Source: Syngnathus acus
Lineage: Eukaryota; Chordata; Actinopteri; Syngnathiformes; Syngnathidae
DNA: 64,000 nucleotides
Assembly: GCF_901709675.1 (NCBI RefSeq)
Contig: NC_051095.1
Span: forward strand, 19,933,456 to 19,997,455
Reading direction: 5' to 3'
The translations under genes and the position numbers were made by a program. Within the stretch, counting starts at the first letter, position 1. Every line of letters begins with the position of its first letter. Below are positions 13,526-26,542 of the stretch, piece by piece. A model generated the notes under the pieces. It ran no database searches, was not told where the DNA came from, and was given only the letters and a program-made list of their open reading frames with translations.

Positions 13526-14452
13526 GTAAGACAGGATATAAGTAGAGCTGAAACAGTTTACTGACAAACTGATCAAATTTCAGAGGATTGTCATGAACAT
13601 CATAGTAAAGCAGTGGTTTGCATCTTTTGTCTCATTGTAAGATGTGAGACCCTGATTTTGCGTACGCAATTCTGATAAGTGAGGATCTGGCCTTGACCAT
13701 TTCCAGGAATCCTTGCAAAACAAACAGTTCTGAGCCAATTCCACTTAGCAACACGAAATGTGGCTCGCATTTCCAACATGAGAAAATCTGCAAAATGTTT
13801 TCAAGGCCATGCCTGAACAGACAGGAAATTCTCATTTCTATGATGAAAAATAATGGTTGAATAACACTTTTCCGATAGGGCAGACATGGTATTGCCTCTG
13901 GGTCTTTGACGAAGTGTTTTTTTTTTTTCCATCAGTGCATATCTTTTTTGCTCGTAGCCCATCTTGCGACCCCTCAACAAATCACCTCATATTCCATTAG
14001 CCTGCCACTGCACTTATGGCTCAGATAAAATCAGGGCAAATTGAGTTCCATGTCAAACCGGACGGGGGCGGATAGTTTGGTGATGTTCTGGGATATTATA
14101 ATGGCTCAACGAAATAGAACATTTATTGATTTGCATGTTTTTACAATTCTTAAAGTAGTTTAAGTTAGGATGTAACTTTACGACAAGCCCAAGACAAATT
14201 TGAATCAAATTATGTTTAAATTTCTAAATAATACATACTATATAGTTTTAACTTAGCAGATTTTCGATTTTATTTGCGGGTGGTTCTGGAACACATCTCC
14301 CGCGAAAATCTTTTAGTACTTATCTGTGCATTCAACAAAATTCAATGGAGCTCTGCTTACCTTAAATGTCACAGTGAACACTGGAGAACTTTTAACGAAG
14401 TAATACTCACCACTCCAATCTAAATATTTTGTTCATAACAATGTATACACAG
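13526..14452 (+). other. Intron 1 of the coding region
   Basis: 927 bp, GT-AG. No repeat or RNA recognised apart from a poly(T) run near 13918. Confidence 0.85.
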
Positions 14453-14764
14453 GGGTGATCCGGACCACTCGGCCGCTGGACCGGGAAAAGGTTTACCACT
14501 ACTGGCTCTCTGTGATGGCCACTGACCTTGGTACTGAGCCCCTGGCCTCATGGACGCACATCTACGTGGACGTGCTGGACATCAACGACAACGCTCCGGA
14601 GCTTTCCCAGCCTGTCTACTTTGCGACCGTCCCGGAGAATATAGATGCTGTCACGTCTGTCGTCCTGGTGGCAGCCTCAGATGCTGACGCATCCTCGCAA
14701 GGACAGCTTTCATTCCACATGTCAGAGTCTCATCGGACGTACTTTGATGTTGATCGCCAAACAG
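14453..14764 (+). CDS. fat2: fat2 coding exon 2: end of cadherin repeat 10, start of 11
   Basis: The acceptor is TACACAG|GGG, completing a Gly codon to read TGVIRTTRPLDREK. The linker VLDINDNAPEL closes repeat 10, and repeat 11 starts at SQPVYFATVPEN. The donor is AACAG|GTTAGT, phase 1. The order and motif match FAT2 (TGMIQTLAPLDRE in the human protein). Confidence 0.93.
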
Positions 14765-15132
14765 GTTAGTGACACATTTAATTCATGTTTAACTGTTCCG
14801 TTTTTATAGGATACAAATGAGTACACAGTGGGACATGACTCACAGCAAACTAGGACAGACTACTGAGATATAAGCCACTGAGAACCGCAGTGGGCCCTAA
14901 CCCTAATCCCTATCAGGCCCTTTATTCCTTTTTAATGACTCCTCAACGAAAGGTATTGTCAGGTTTCCCATTGACAATTTGATGGCGAAATGAAATCTGT
15001 GGACATAAAACAACAGCGCCAGGCTGTGACATGCCGGTGCATCTTTTTAGTGTGCCAGCATGCAGGCAGCATAAAAAGAAACTAGATGCCACTTTAAAGA
15101 GGCTCGCACAGGAATGTGCAGCGTTCAAAGAG

Positions 15133-15133
<1 letters not shown>

Positions 15134-15183
<50 letters not shown>
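15134..15183. repeat. (TTGA)n microsatellite
   Basis: About 12 ATTG units in a row, perfect. Confidence 0.95.
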
Positions 15184-16406
15184 TGGTCTGGATGTCAAAC
15201 ATTTTGATTTATAGGCCACCAAAAATAATCACAATGGCGAGAATGGAAAAATGGTGTAGTATGCATAACAGATGAGTAACAGTCTCGTTGTGGAAATATA
15301 TATTCTTGGTTTTGATTGTATTCCTCAGGGAGATGTGCAAATGCTGCATGCAAGGTCTTGTGAATAGCACAATGCATATTCATACTAATAAACAAATCAG
15401 AAACATGCCTTCCACTGTAGACAATTACACCATTGTCCCAAAACATTTGGCAAGTGAAAAAAGGCAGAATTTCTGATGGACTCGTGTGGGATTGAAATGA
15501 TAGCTGGTGCCCAGGTTGCAGACTTTAGGCGAGATGTCGTCAACCATACTGAGCAGCGCCTCAGGTAAAGTACAGAAACGAAAACTAAATCTAAAAAATA
15601 ATAAAATAATAAATGGCAGAGCAAGATCTCGTTTGCTCTCTTGGGAGCATATAGGCTTATTCTCTTTTTTTGCACTTGTGTGAAGTCGACAGAAAAAGAG
15701 CAAGACTGGAATCTACAATGACCAGTATGAGGGCGCCAAGATACTCAAATTGTAATCGTGTGATCAAAGCATGCATGACGTCATTCACGTATGCTATAAA
15801 CTGGGTTTGAATGTAAACAAACAACTGCAGTTTTCTAACAGCACAACAAACAGTTGGAACAGGCTTCCAACTCGCAGGCGCCTCTGTTATTTTTCTTACA
15901 GAGCACTCTGATGTAACTATCATGCTGACTGGCTTTTACTTGCCCGACACACTAGATTAAAAACTCAGAATGAGTCTTGCAGTCAAGTGCCCCCAAATTG
16001 CCTCTTCTTCAATACACTGTATGCCTTTCAGTAAAGATAAATCCAGACTTGACTGTAAAGTGGTGCCTTGAGATTTCAGTCACCAAGCTCGTAACTCAAA
16101 TCACTCCCATCGCAACTCATTTTTCCCATTGGAGTGTATTGAAATGCCATCAATCCGATGCAGCCTCCCACCAAAAAATATTAAAATATTTTTGGGATTA
16201 CGAGAAAAATCGCGCTGGATAGTACTTTTTCTGAATGACAACTGTAAAAAGTGATTGCAGGAATCTGCAACATGGCATGAAAGTTGACACCTGCAACTGT
16301 TAATGTTTTATTTGAACTCTCTCTGACAAGTGCTTTGGAAATAAAATGCTCTTATTATGACGCTGCATGTCATACAGGCAGTTTGGCTAGTTTTCAAATT
16401 TGATCA

Positions 16407-16495
<89 letters not shown>
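16407..16495. repeat. (GATA)n microsatellite
   Basis: About 22 perfect GATA units. The minus-strand open frames of YLSI repeats across it are artefacts. A (CA)n run of about 20 bp follows at 16557-16579. Confidence 0.97.
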
Positions 16496-18172
16496 CCAAC
16501 AGTAAAAAAATGAACGATTTTCTGTTTAGTTTGAATTGACAAAACGTCAAATTGTAGCACACACACACACACACACACCGTGAGTAATGATAAGACGATG
16601 AATAATTCTTCCTATGAGTCGACTCACTACAAGTCTGAGCAGAGTGAACAGAGCGAGAGGCCAGCTGGGCGTGTCGCTCAATCAAATTCAATGCATTCTT
16701 GAATGGAAGTTGAGAAATGGAGCAAAGTGCAGGCCCTCGTGTCGCTGCATGTTTTCCTTTTAGGATACATGAGGTGAAGGTGAAGGTGAACTTTGATGTG
16801 TTTCAGGCCACTGAAGCTGCAAGCTGCTACAAGCTGTAGATGATGCACGCATAGCTCTACTGTTTGACACTAAACAGAAGCTTTTCACACAAGAGGTCAG
16901 GGGGTGGTTGTGGGTTTTCTGGGGGTTAAAGTTTAGCAGGTGTCAAAAGAGCGGAGGCACCTTTTGGTAGTAACATTTGGTTCTCTACTTAACTGCAGGC
17001 ATACAGATTTTTTTACATTACTGGTATAGGCAGCAGTAAACCTGCAACCCTTGTGAGGAAAAGCAGTTCAAACAAAAGCAGTTCAAACAATTATAAATTA
17101 GCATACAGTTAAATCTTGTTTATTTATTCTTTAGTGTTCTAATTTTTTTAAATATTACTGTGTATTAATATTTCCATTTAAAGCAAAATTCCCTTGCATT
17201 TTTTTGTCTTGAAGCCGACAGATTTTGTTTCTAGGAATGTCAGTGTGGTGGCTTATCCCTGCTCTGTCTAAAAATAAAAAACTTTTTTAAAAGTCAAACA
17301 TTATTTTACTTTACTTTTACTAATTAATTATATATTCTTATTTATTCTATTCATTGCAAGTATTTTGTTTTTATTTTCTGTTAATTGATAAACATTCTTT
17401 TCTTCTTTTATTAGTTCAAAAAAATCTATACATTACAAATAGCAGAACCTCTGATTTCAAACATAATAGAATTTATTCTCGTTGTACTGCACATATATTG
17501 TATATATTTTACTTCTATTATCAAATGGGAACCTATATAGTCAGATGGTAAAATGTTGTCTGTAAATATTTTATTGACCTAATTAAAAATACACTTTGAT
17601 AGACTATTTTGGTAAAATAACCTTTGAAAACACTGTCAGAGCAGGACTGAGATTATGAGTGCATGTAACTAAAGTAAAATTATAAAATGAATTTAAATTA
17701 TGCATTAAAGAAGAATAGGTTTAGAAAGAGGCAAATAGCACTGGTTAATTCCTTTTTACATGCATTTTTATTTTCCACACTTATGGAAATGTGGACTTTT
17801 CAGTTGCTAGAAAATATAACGTTCTGTGTGAAGTCTCCAAATAAATGACAACAGCACACTGTGATCAATGGGCTGATAGCAAGCTTTTCATCTTACAATT
17901 TCAACTTTCTGGTGCAGATGTGACACTTGCTGGTTGCTGAAAGAGCCTCAAGAGTTTACCATGAGAATACCATGAAATTGATCTCTTTGCGTGACTGTTC
18001 ACACCGCAGCGTCCATTTGCATACATTTGTAATGAACGTAGAAACTGCACGCCTGGCTAAAAATATTCCATGTATTCAAGACAACACAGATGACTGAATA
18101 GTGAGCATCAAGAGATTCTCATCTCTATCTTTGAAACCGGATTTACTTTTTTTTAATTTGGAATGCAATATC

Positions 18173-18393
18173 CATTTTCTATACCACTTGTCCCCACATG
18201 GGTCACGGCCGTGCTGGAGCATATCCCAGCAGTCATCGAGTAGTAAGCGGGGGACACCCTGAACTGGTTGCCAGCCAATTACAGGGACGGGGAGAACATG
18301 CAAACTCCACACAGGGAGGGCTGAAGGTGGAATCGAACCCACACCCTCCTAACTGTGAGGCAAACGTGCTAACCAGTGCTCCACCGAGCCGAC
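18173..18393 (-). mobile_element. DANA-like SINE, internally deleted
   Basis: It matches the DANA-like elements at 8840 and 30503. The tail-side block (ACTACTCGATGACTGCTGGG) and the tRNA-like head (AGGTTAGCACG-type A box, GGTTCGATTCC-type B box) are both kept. About 150 bp between 'CTGTAATTGGC' and 'CGTCCCTGT' are missing relative to the longer copies. It is a pseudo-element on the minus strand. Confidence 0.8.
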
Positions 18394-20330
18394 AAAATAA
18401 ATGAAAATGTTGCCAACCAGATCGTACATCTTCCATAAGCATAATAGACAATCACTCATTGCAATGTAATATGTTACAATTCCCTCAAATATATGAATAT
18501 GATTCTTTCTAATTAACAATTTACTATAACTCGCTCCAAATATGAATTATTTATTGCAGTTAGGTCAAAACTCACACCAATCCAATTCATTTGAATTATT
18601 ATTGAATTAGAATAAGATACTAGTTATTTTATTTATATGACTCCACTTATAATATTTATTCTGAAGGTGTCTCTGAAGATGACATCCAGCCGTTCACAGA
18701 CAGGCCTTGTCTTCATTGAGCGTTCACTGACCCAGTGAAAGCTCCTAATGACTAAAACACTCTTGCTTAACATGCCCACCTGTCCTTATGATGGCCTCCT
18801 GGGGGCTTAACATTAGGCCTTGTTTGCTCTGCTGTCAATGTGCCCCATTCCCAACCCCCTGCCGGCTTTAGCGGACTCTCGGCTTGCAGTTAAAAAACAA
18901 AAAAACATCTCCAAACCCACGACACCATTAAAGTTTAAGGTTTCAGATTGACTCTCAAGATGTTAACTGGATGAGTGTGCTGTACAAAGACCAGGCACTT
19001 ATGTTGATTCACGATTTCAGGGCCATTTTCATGGTTTGTTCCTGAACAAACTGTAATCACCAAACAAATGTACATTAAGTAGTACTGGGCATTTAAAATA
19101 AGCATGAAACTAAAGAGACAGGTGGTCTCTTAATTTTTTTCAAGCCTGTTTCTGGGGGCAGGGGTCTCAAACACAATTGCTTAAAACTCACTTAGGGGTG
19201 CCCCCGATCAACAAAGCATTGCATAAAATTGAACAGAACACTGGGAACCAATTAAGTTCGTAAGTAGAGATACCATTGTTTTTTGGGGAACTCTTGAACT
19301 CGTACTGATGAAATTCACCCAAATGATCCCCAATCTGAAGCGGGTGTTTGATTATCATAATTGTTTGCCTCTACTTTTGACTGCAACGGTAACTGCAGTT
19401 AATTTCAAACCTAATGTCTCCACTACGTGTTCAGGATCAAGATGAAAACATTTTTTTGAGGCCAAAACAGCAAAATAATGACTTGGCATACTCGCCATCA
19501 ACATTCATTGGGATTTAAGAAGCCTGAGGCAGAATGCTTTTCAATGAAGCACCTCACCATAAATGTCAAGTATACCTGAAAGTAAAATGTCTTTTAATGC
19601 TGCAGGCATAATAATGTGCCACCACATCAACGCATCTTTTGTATGACCACGTTAATTAAAAAATGTGGCAGCGTTTCAGCAGGGACAGCTGAGTGCTTTT
19701 ACTTGTTAAAAGTCAGCATTTATGCTTTGTTGCCGCTTGATTTCTTCACAATTATCTTCTGCAGCATAAGAACAAGCTTCTGTTGGGGACTTTAGAATTT
19801 TCCATTGACATAAAACTGTAAAGTTTGTGATCTTCCACTGAGCCGCTGTCACAAATTGCACTGTGTGGTGGTGGTTCAGCAAAGATATCTGAGCCAAAGC
19901 AGATTACAATTCAGACAAACCTTCCGTTACTTTCGGTTAGTATTTGGATAAGCCAGTCAGATGCTGGGTGCAGAGCAACCTTCTGCCTTACGCCGTGGAA
20001 ATTTAGTTGAGCTGATAACTAGTTTTTTTTACATGTTTACGGGCAATAGTAAACATATGCTATCTCAACTAAAGAGATGCCACAGTAAAACAAATTCATA
20101 TTCCTCCATGAAATTTCAGATCTTCTAATGCCATGTCGCGGAAAATCACAAATGGGAGGTTTCCCATGAATAACGGAGGATTAGCTCGAAGAAAAACATC
20201 AGTAAAATTTGCAAATGCCGAATCATGACTATAGGGGGCGGGACAAGACCTCTGTATTAAAATACAAATCTTTATTTTTGTCGATTTGTGTCTATTATTC
20301 ACTCTTAGGAAATGGACATTTCAGCACTAA

Positions 20331-20334
20331 TTGT

Positions 20335-20383
<49 letters not shown>

Positions 20384-20426
20384 CGTGCGCGCGTGCGTGT
20401 GCATGTGTGTGTTTGTGTGTTTGCAC
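20331..20426 (+). repeat. (GT)n/(GC)n tract abutting a splice acceptor
   Basis: Alternating purine-pyrimidine sequence: mostly GT, with an interior GCGCGC stretch near 20372. It ends at the TTTGCACAG acceptor of the next exon and so occupies the usual polypyrimidine-tract position. Such DNA can adopt Z-form in vitro (established for GT/GC alternation); a role here is inference. Confidence 0.9.
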
Positions 20427-20428
20427 AG

Positions 20429-20487
20429 GTGTCATCAGCACAGTGGCTGCGTTGGATCGTGAGGATAAAGCTGAGCACAGTATTGAA
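20429..20487 (+). CDS. fat2: fat2 coding exon 3 (59 nt, repeat 11)
   Basis: A short exon reading VISTVAALDREDKAEHSIE, with the typical cadherin LDRE calcium motif. Its first two bases complete a Gly codon from exon 2. It ends in phase 0 at GAA|GTGAGA. Being 59 nt, its skipping would shift the frame. Human FAT2 has LSTAQQLDRENKDEHILE here, supporting the call. Confidence 0.9.
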
Positions 20488-21397
20488 GTGAGACCTTCGC
20501 ACTTTTTTCATTTTATTCCTCATTCAGGTTCCTGCTGTTTTCATGTCACTGTCATTAAAAAACCACTTAAATGCATACAAGTACAATGTTATACAATTCC
20601 TTGCAAATACTTGTGATGCAATGATTCCGATTGGGATACTTTCCACACTATTCACTCCAATTACAGTGTAATTAGATACAATTATCCCCAAGTGCAGTAG
20701 AGTGATATATATGTTAGTGGTTCATATGGCAATGAGTACTCCTGATTTAACAGGAAATGTGGTTTTCCTTAGATTCGGGTATTAGGATATTTCCTAAACA
20801 TAACTTTGTCCGATGTTTTAGCAGGAGGTGAACCCTAGTTTTATGGAGACAGCCATCTTGAAAATTAGAATTGGCCCAGTCTTGTACTGAATAAGGAAGG
20901 AGGTGCTTAGTGCAATAAGGGGTATCCTCTACATGTTAAAATTGGAACTAAACCTTAAACCAACTATTCATTGGAAAGCTATGCCTCTAGTTCTCAGTGA
21001 CTCATTTATTTGAAATATTCTGCAATTCACACCAAATACGAAATGGTTCGCTCCAATTATTACGTGATTCCTTGCACCAATGAAATCATTCACTGTATCT
21101 ACAACACAACACTATCATATCAGCCAACATACTTTAAACCAGTCATTCAATCATGTCCACCATTAAGATTCACTCCGAATATGCTGAAATAGACTCCAAT
21201 CCAAATGAAATACAATATGATTTACTCTACTGCCCTCCAATTACATGATTCACTTCAAGCATCATGCAATTTACTCCAGGAATGATTGAGTTTACTCCAA
21301 TTCCGATACCATAGGATCCACACTTGTCCACTACTGTTCATACAAGACAAGATATGTTTCATTGTAATTATGATTTACTCCAATCATTGTATGACAG
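20488..21397 (+). other. Intron 3
   Basis: 910 bp, GT-AG, acceptor TATGACAG. AT-rich, with recurring 'ATTCACTCCAAT' phrases between about 20650 and 21390 that look like a degenerate tandem of a short unit. Nothing else recognised. Confidence 0.8.
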
Positions 21398-21709
21398 GTC
21401 ATAGTGTCCGACAATGGCTCCCCGTCTCTGCACTCCACCGCAACGGTGGTGATTCGTGTGCTGGACGACAACGACAACTGGCCCAAGTTCACAGACAAAC
21501 TTTTCCACGTCAAACTGCCCGCCCAGCTTCAACAAGACGGCTATCTGGAAGTCTGCCGAATGATCGCCCATGACGACGACGAGGGCTCCAACGCCGATGT
21601 TACGTACACGCTACAGGACGACCACGATGGCAGTTTCCAAATTGATCCATTGACGGGTGCGGTGACATCACTTGGAGACTTCTGGCCCGGGAATTACACC
21701 ATTCTCACG
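21398..21709 (+). CDS. fat2: fat2 coding exon 4: end of repeat 11, most of 12
   Basis: 104 codons in phase 0-0. It starts VIVSDNGSPSLHS; the linker VLDDNDNWPKF closes repeat 11. Repeat 12 follows with RMIAHDDDEGSNADVTYTL and ends GNYTILT. The donor is ACG|GTAGTT. Confidence 0.92.
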
Positions 21710-21978
21710 GTAGTTTACCCTCAACCTATCCATCAGCTAACATGATGAAATGAACCAACACGATAGTTTAGAGACCATGGTGTCAGGGTCCAGATACAAA
21801 TTAACGGTCCAACAAGGTTTGTCATATATAAAGTACAGTACAACAACAACAAAACTCAAGTGTACAACAAAATTCAATGTACATGCTAATAAAAGGAGCA
21901 TGGGGGAGTTACCACACATCAGGTTTCTAATTATGATTGCATTTCTAATATTACCAGTTTTGACACTACATTTTGTAG

Positions 21979-22186
21979 ATTAAAGCCATGGACGCGGGGA
22001 GCCCATCACTGTCCTCTGCAGCAAGGCTGGACATCGAGTGGGTTTCGCCCGAGTCGCCTCCCGCCGAGCCAATTGCCTTCGATGAGCCTCACTTCACCTT
22101 TGCTGTCATGGAAACGGAACCCGTAACTCACATGGTGGGCATCATCATGACTGAGACATACCGGCTGCGCTGGTTTCACATCGTAG
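21979..22186 (+). CDS. fat2: fat2 coding exon 5: repeat 12/13 junction
   Basis: The acceptor is TTTTGTAG after a 269-bp intron. Translation IKAMDAGSPSLSSAARLDIEW leads into the non-canonical linker VSPESPPAEPIAFDEPHF and then TFAVMETEPVTHMVGI. Human FAT2 has [22 protein letters not shown], one of the clearest paralog markers in the window. The donor is TCGTAG|GTAAGA, phase 1. Confidence 0.93.
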
Positions 22187-23899
22187 GTAAGATCTTATGT
22201 TATGCGTGTGACTCTTGGACCTACTGGATAAATCTTTTCAGTGAACTTGTTTTTTTTAAAGGTTTGTGTTTTAAGATGTTGATTTTTACTGCCATTTTGT
22301 TGACAAACTTAAATCCATCGATGTAGTACTTGTATACAAAGTTCAAATCTAGTAGCAATTGCCCAAAAATGCGTGAAGGACTTTGTGTAGGACATCTGGA
22401 AATGACCAAAATGACCCTAAGAAGGCCATTTCAACTTAGACTGCAGAGTTGCTGTGTATTTTCAGACATGGCTTCTTCAAGCTTTTTGTGGGTCTACTCT
22501 TGATAGACTTGTCAACCGAATCCCATCGTGCAATGAGAAACGGGCTCAAGGGCGGAATTTTCCTTTTTGAATTATTAGAATGGAGCGTTTTCTGACAAGT
22601 CATCAAACTTTACTGCCATAGCATTTGAACAAAATCTCTCTTAATAGACTTAACCAAATTCCGTCTTGCAATGTGAAACTGGCTCAAGGTCTGAATTTTC
22701 CTGTCATCAAACTTTACTGCCATAGAATTTGAACAAAATAAAACAAAGTTCCTCTTTGAAGGACCACTGAAAATGGCACAATGAGCTTCAAATGGCTGCG
22801 TTCTACTCTAAGGAGGGAAGGCTTGCAACTTTTTTGTGGTTCGTCATGAAAGACTTGCTGTCCAAATGTTATATTGATAAGTGAAACTGCTTCAGAGGCC
22901 TTTAAAATGGCTGCTTCAAAACAAATGTGCCAATTTTCTTCTACGTTTCCAAGCATGGCTTCTTGAGATATTTGTGGGTCTACTTATGATAGACAGGCCT
23001 ACAAGGTATACTGCCTTTAAAAAGTCTGGCTTTGAAGAACCTGTGTAAATCGGCCAAAATGAGCCTGAAATGGCCCCTTCAAATCAGTGGCCTAATGTCC
23101 ATGTCTTATCAGACATAGCTTCTTGAGACATTTTTATGGCTATACTCATGATAGACATGCCTACAAGTGATAGGTCAAATGAGTGTCATGCAACATCGTG
23201 ATTTAGTAAATGGTGAGCGTGTCAATGTGATGGATGGTAGGGGTCTAGGTGTCAGCAATTTATTCAGTTTTTCATCAGTGTTGGATAAATCAGCAGCATT
23301 CCGTCTGTCATCAGCTGACAGGTCGCCACAGGCGGGGAACGACCAGCCTATCCTTCACTTTACATGTGAAAATCCACACTTTTGGCTTTGTCATTGTGAA
23401 AAGCATTAACGCAAGTATCCACAAATCACATCAGTGGATTTCCATTTGGTTATCAGGTTTTAAATTTACATACTGAACTATTTTCTTATTCCTAAAATTC
23501 CCAAATTTCCACAATAAAATTCTCAAATTAACAGAATTTTATGCATTGACTTTCTCCTTCCACCTTTCTCCACTGACTCAAATCATTCCGACTTCAAAAT
23601 GTTCAGCTAATTCAGGGAAATAAAGAAGCATCATATTCCCCACATTCCCACGTTCCCAAATGGAGATGTTTACATATACGATTTATCTCCTCCTTCTCGC
23701 CCTCCGTTTGAGCAATTAAATTAATTTCACAGTATTTCAGATCAGCATCAGTATTCATACGCAATTTCTACCGATATTGCATTCTTTACTTAATTGTACA
23801 GTACATGTAATCTGAGGCGCACATCTCTATGCTGTCTCAGCGGAATACTTTCGTTCTCACTCTTCCTCAGATATGATGAAATATTCCTGATGGGGCACG

Positions 23900-23930
<31 letters not shown>

Positions 23931-25010
23931 TCTCATTCTTTTTCATCTCTTATCATTCTTTCAGTCCCACATGATAACTCACAGAGACAACTGGAGACTT
24001 CCTGAGATGGCTCCACTTGTTCTGTCTGTGAAAAAAAACATCAACACGATGCCTTTTAGATTGCAACGGAAAAGACGGAAAAGGCCGAGCAGGAAATGGA
24101 ACTGTAGGCTAGGCGCAGGTGCAAAGTTGGGGCAGACAGAGAGGTGGAATGGTGGTCGTCAATTTCAGAAATCGAGATGTTTCTGGGGAGGGTGTCATTT
24201 CTTTTTGGAAGAAAAGCACCAAATTGAATGTCAATGCACCTTTAATTTAGTTTATGACATTTACTGTACACTTCTAATCAAGATGACATAAAAACATTTT
24301 TGCTCACCAGCCACTGTGGCTAATGTGCCCCAGAGTATTTTCACTTGCTACAATTTTGTTGGTATATAATAGGTGTAACTTAGATAAGTTACTGATTACT
24401 ATACTTAATTTTATACGTGCACCTACAGAATGTAATGTCCACACCTCTATTGTTGCATATTGACATCATATTTAACATATACACCTCAAATGTACCTAAT
24501 ATTAATTATATTTAGTACCACTAATGTAACATATGAATTTGTATTATTATATATGAAGTATACATGTAAGTATACGTGACTATTTTACCATATGAACCCC
24601 ACATTTGTCATATTTATGTGAGATTGATGAATCATATGGTGAAGCTGGTTTTCTTCCTTGGGTACTACATCTCCCCTTTGTGACCTTGACCCATATAAAT
24701 ATGAAGAATTGTGGAAGAAAAAAAATGTGTGATAAGTGGAATTCCAGCACAAAGGCTCCTTTTGTTGGAACAACATGATGTTGGTCTGGGGGGTTTTCTT
24801 AGTATTGACCACACAAATACAGCGTGTTCCATTTGAATGCCATCACATAAAGCACTCAAGCATTAGTATGTAGCAATAGCATGGCTTCTCAAGGGCAAAA
24901 AGCTTCCTGATGCACAGCCAACAGAAAGTCCATGCCGCCAATTAAATTAAATCACTTAAAAAGGCCGCTAGTCGCTTCATCCACTTAATTAAAGCGAAAC
25001 TGAGTGAAAC

Positions 25011-25044
<34 letters not shown>

Positions 25045-25207
25045 ATGCGTGCGTGCATGCGTGCTGCTCACTGCCACTTTGCACAACATAAATAACCAGA
25101 ATGACTAGAACTGAAGATGAATATAAATAATCTACAGATTGAAGAAAATGTCATAGTGTATCACATATGTAATAACAGCTAGTGTTTGTCATCTTCCTGT
25201 CTGTCAG
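22187..25207 (+). other. Intron 4, 3.0 kb
   Basis: GT-AG. The first kilobase is a local array of the dispersed CTACTCATGATAGACATG family (22440-23170). A (CT)n run lies at 23899-23935 and a (GT)n run at 25014-25042. No conserved exon was seen between. Confidence 0.85.
22440..23170 (+). repeat. Local array of a dispersed roughly 150-200 bp repeat
   Basis: At least four imperfect copies recur in the same orientation. Each has a GGCTTCTT(C/G)A block, GTGGGTCTACT(C/T), TGATAGAC(T/A)TG, and then 'AAACTGGCTCAAG' or 'AAATGGCTGCTTCAAA' phrases. Positions of the CTACT core: near 22494, 22978, 23143; a partial one near 22641. Other members lie elsewhere in this gene in both orientations. No open frame spans the units. 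Confidence 0.6.
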
Positions 25208-25347
25208 GTGGAGATGAGGAAAAGGACTTTGACATCCAGAGGAACTCGGGCACCATCTCTATCGCCCGCCGACTGGATGCCGCCCGTCGCTCAAACTACA
25301 ACCTGACAGTGCAGGTCACCAACGGCCACCACAGCTCCACTGTGCAG
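25208..25347 (+). CDS. fat2: fat2 coding exon 6 (repeat 13)
   Basis: The acceptor CTGTCAG|GTG completes the Gly of IVGGDEEKDFDIQ. It continues NSGTISIARRLDAARRSNYN and LTVQVTNGHHSSTVQ. Human FAT2 shares [20 protein letters not shown]. The donor is GTGCAG|GTTGGA, phase 0. Confidence 0.93.
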
Positions 25348-25727
25348 GTTGGAACGTGTAAAAAACACCATTTGTGCGCCTTCGATATCTGTGTCTGTGA
25401 AATACGTCAATTTGGTCAGTTCCGGTCAGTTGTGCACACAAAAACGTAAGCTAGTCTCTGTTTCAGGAAGTGTCCCCCGACTTTCCCCCATTATGACGGT
25501 TTGTGCATAAAAGCTTCCTTCCAGTAATGTCCGTCTTGATCTCATTCTGTCTCTTCTTTGTGTGAATTATACGGCACTATTTGCCTGGCGGATGGACATG
25601 CAATCAACACACCACTTTTCTCCCCAGTGACGGTGTCACATATCCCTCCGCCCAGCAAAGCGGTGCCGCACAACAGCGGTCCACAGCCTTTTTACAAGTG
25701 TATAAAGGCGATCAAGTCATCACAAAA

Positions 25728-25825
25728 ATCACGGAAAAAATCCTTTATAAGCCGCACCGGACTATAAGCCACAGAGTTCAAAATTTGAGAAAACAGTCGC
25801 GGTTTATAGTCCGAAATTTACGGTA
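25728..25825. mobile_element. Short MITE-like relic with inverted ends
   Basis: The two ends are imperfect inverted repeats: left TTATAAGCCGCACCGGACTATAAGCC, right GCGGTTTATAGTCCGAAATTTACGGTA. They resemble the CCGTATTTTCC...ATAAGGCGCACC family at 40268 and 53593 but differ in detail. The left terminus is eroded. Confidence 0.5.
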
Positions 25826-26399
25826 ATTTGTTTGCTAATAACCTTCAAACTGTTACTAGTTGTGAAGTGTGAGTTCACATCCAGTGGTCCCGTCCCAATT
25901 TTTGTCTCACAACTCGAAGCAAAAAGTTTAGGTCATGTCATTCGTATCTCAAGGCCCTACTGAAGCAGTTGCGCCGTTAACCACAGTACTCTTTGCGCTG
26001 TCGCCCAACACATTCAGGTAGGCTGTTGGCGCAGTGGGTAGGTGTCTGCCAGTTGACTGGAGTTTTCTGTCACTATGTATTTTGCTTAGGTCAGATGCCA
26101 TCGACACACAGATAGACTGTTAGTGGGTTAGTGAGTTCACTGCTGAGAGTGCAACTTTCACTGACGCTTTGGCATCTGTGAAAGTCAGTATTATACAAAA
26201 ATGTTCCACGCTCACTGCTAAGGGAAAAGTGGATGGTGAAAATCAGCAATTCAAACAAGAATGGACTAAAAATGTGCATTCATTGTCCCTCAGACCAGCA
26301 CTTGACCCGTGTGCTCAATATGCCAGTAGACTATAGCTGTGATAAATTTCCAATTTGGAATCACATTTTGAGACAAAGCATTGGAACATTGAAAAGCCA

Positions 26400-26542
26400 T
26401 ACACTGCCATTCAAAAGTTTAGGGTCACTTAGAAATGTCCATATTTTTAAAATAAAACAACCAAGCGTTATAGAAAATGGATGGATTTTCATGGAAAACA
26501 CTAAATTGTCTTGGTGACCCCAAACTTTTGAAAGGAAGTGTA
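26400..26542. mobile_element. MITE with inverted terminal repeats (TACACTxCCxTTCAAAAGT)
   Basis: The left end TACACTGCCATTCAAAAGTT is mirrored at the right end by AACTTTTGAAAGGAAGTGTA; the inner GGTCAC/GTGACC also pair. About 143 bp, non-coding. The end sequence is of a type common in vertebrate genomes; the superfamily is not assigned. An ATGGATGG inside is short. Confidence 0.75.

Larger units (their letters stand above)
14765..20428 (+). other. Intron 2, 5.7 kb
   Basis: GT-AG intron. It holds (TTGA)n, (GATA)n and (CA)n microsatellites, a minus-strand SINE fragment at 18173-18393, and a long GT tract directly before the acceptor. The rest is AT-rich DNA with nothing I recognise. Confidence 0.85.
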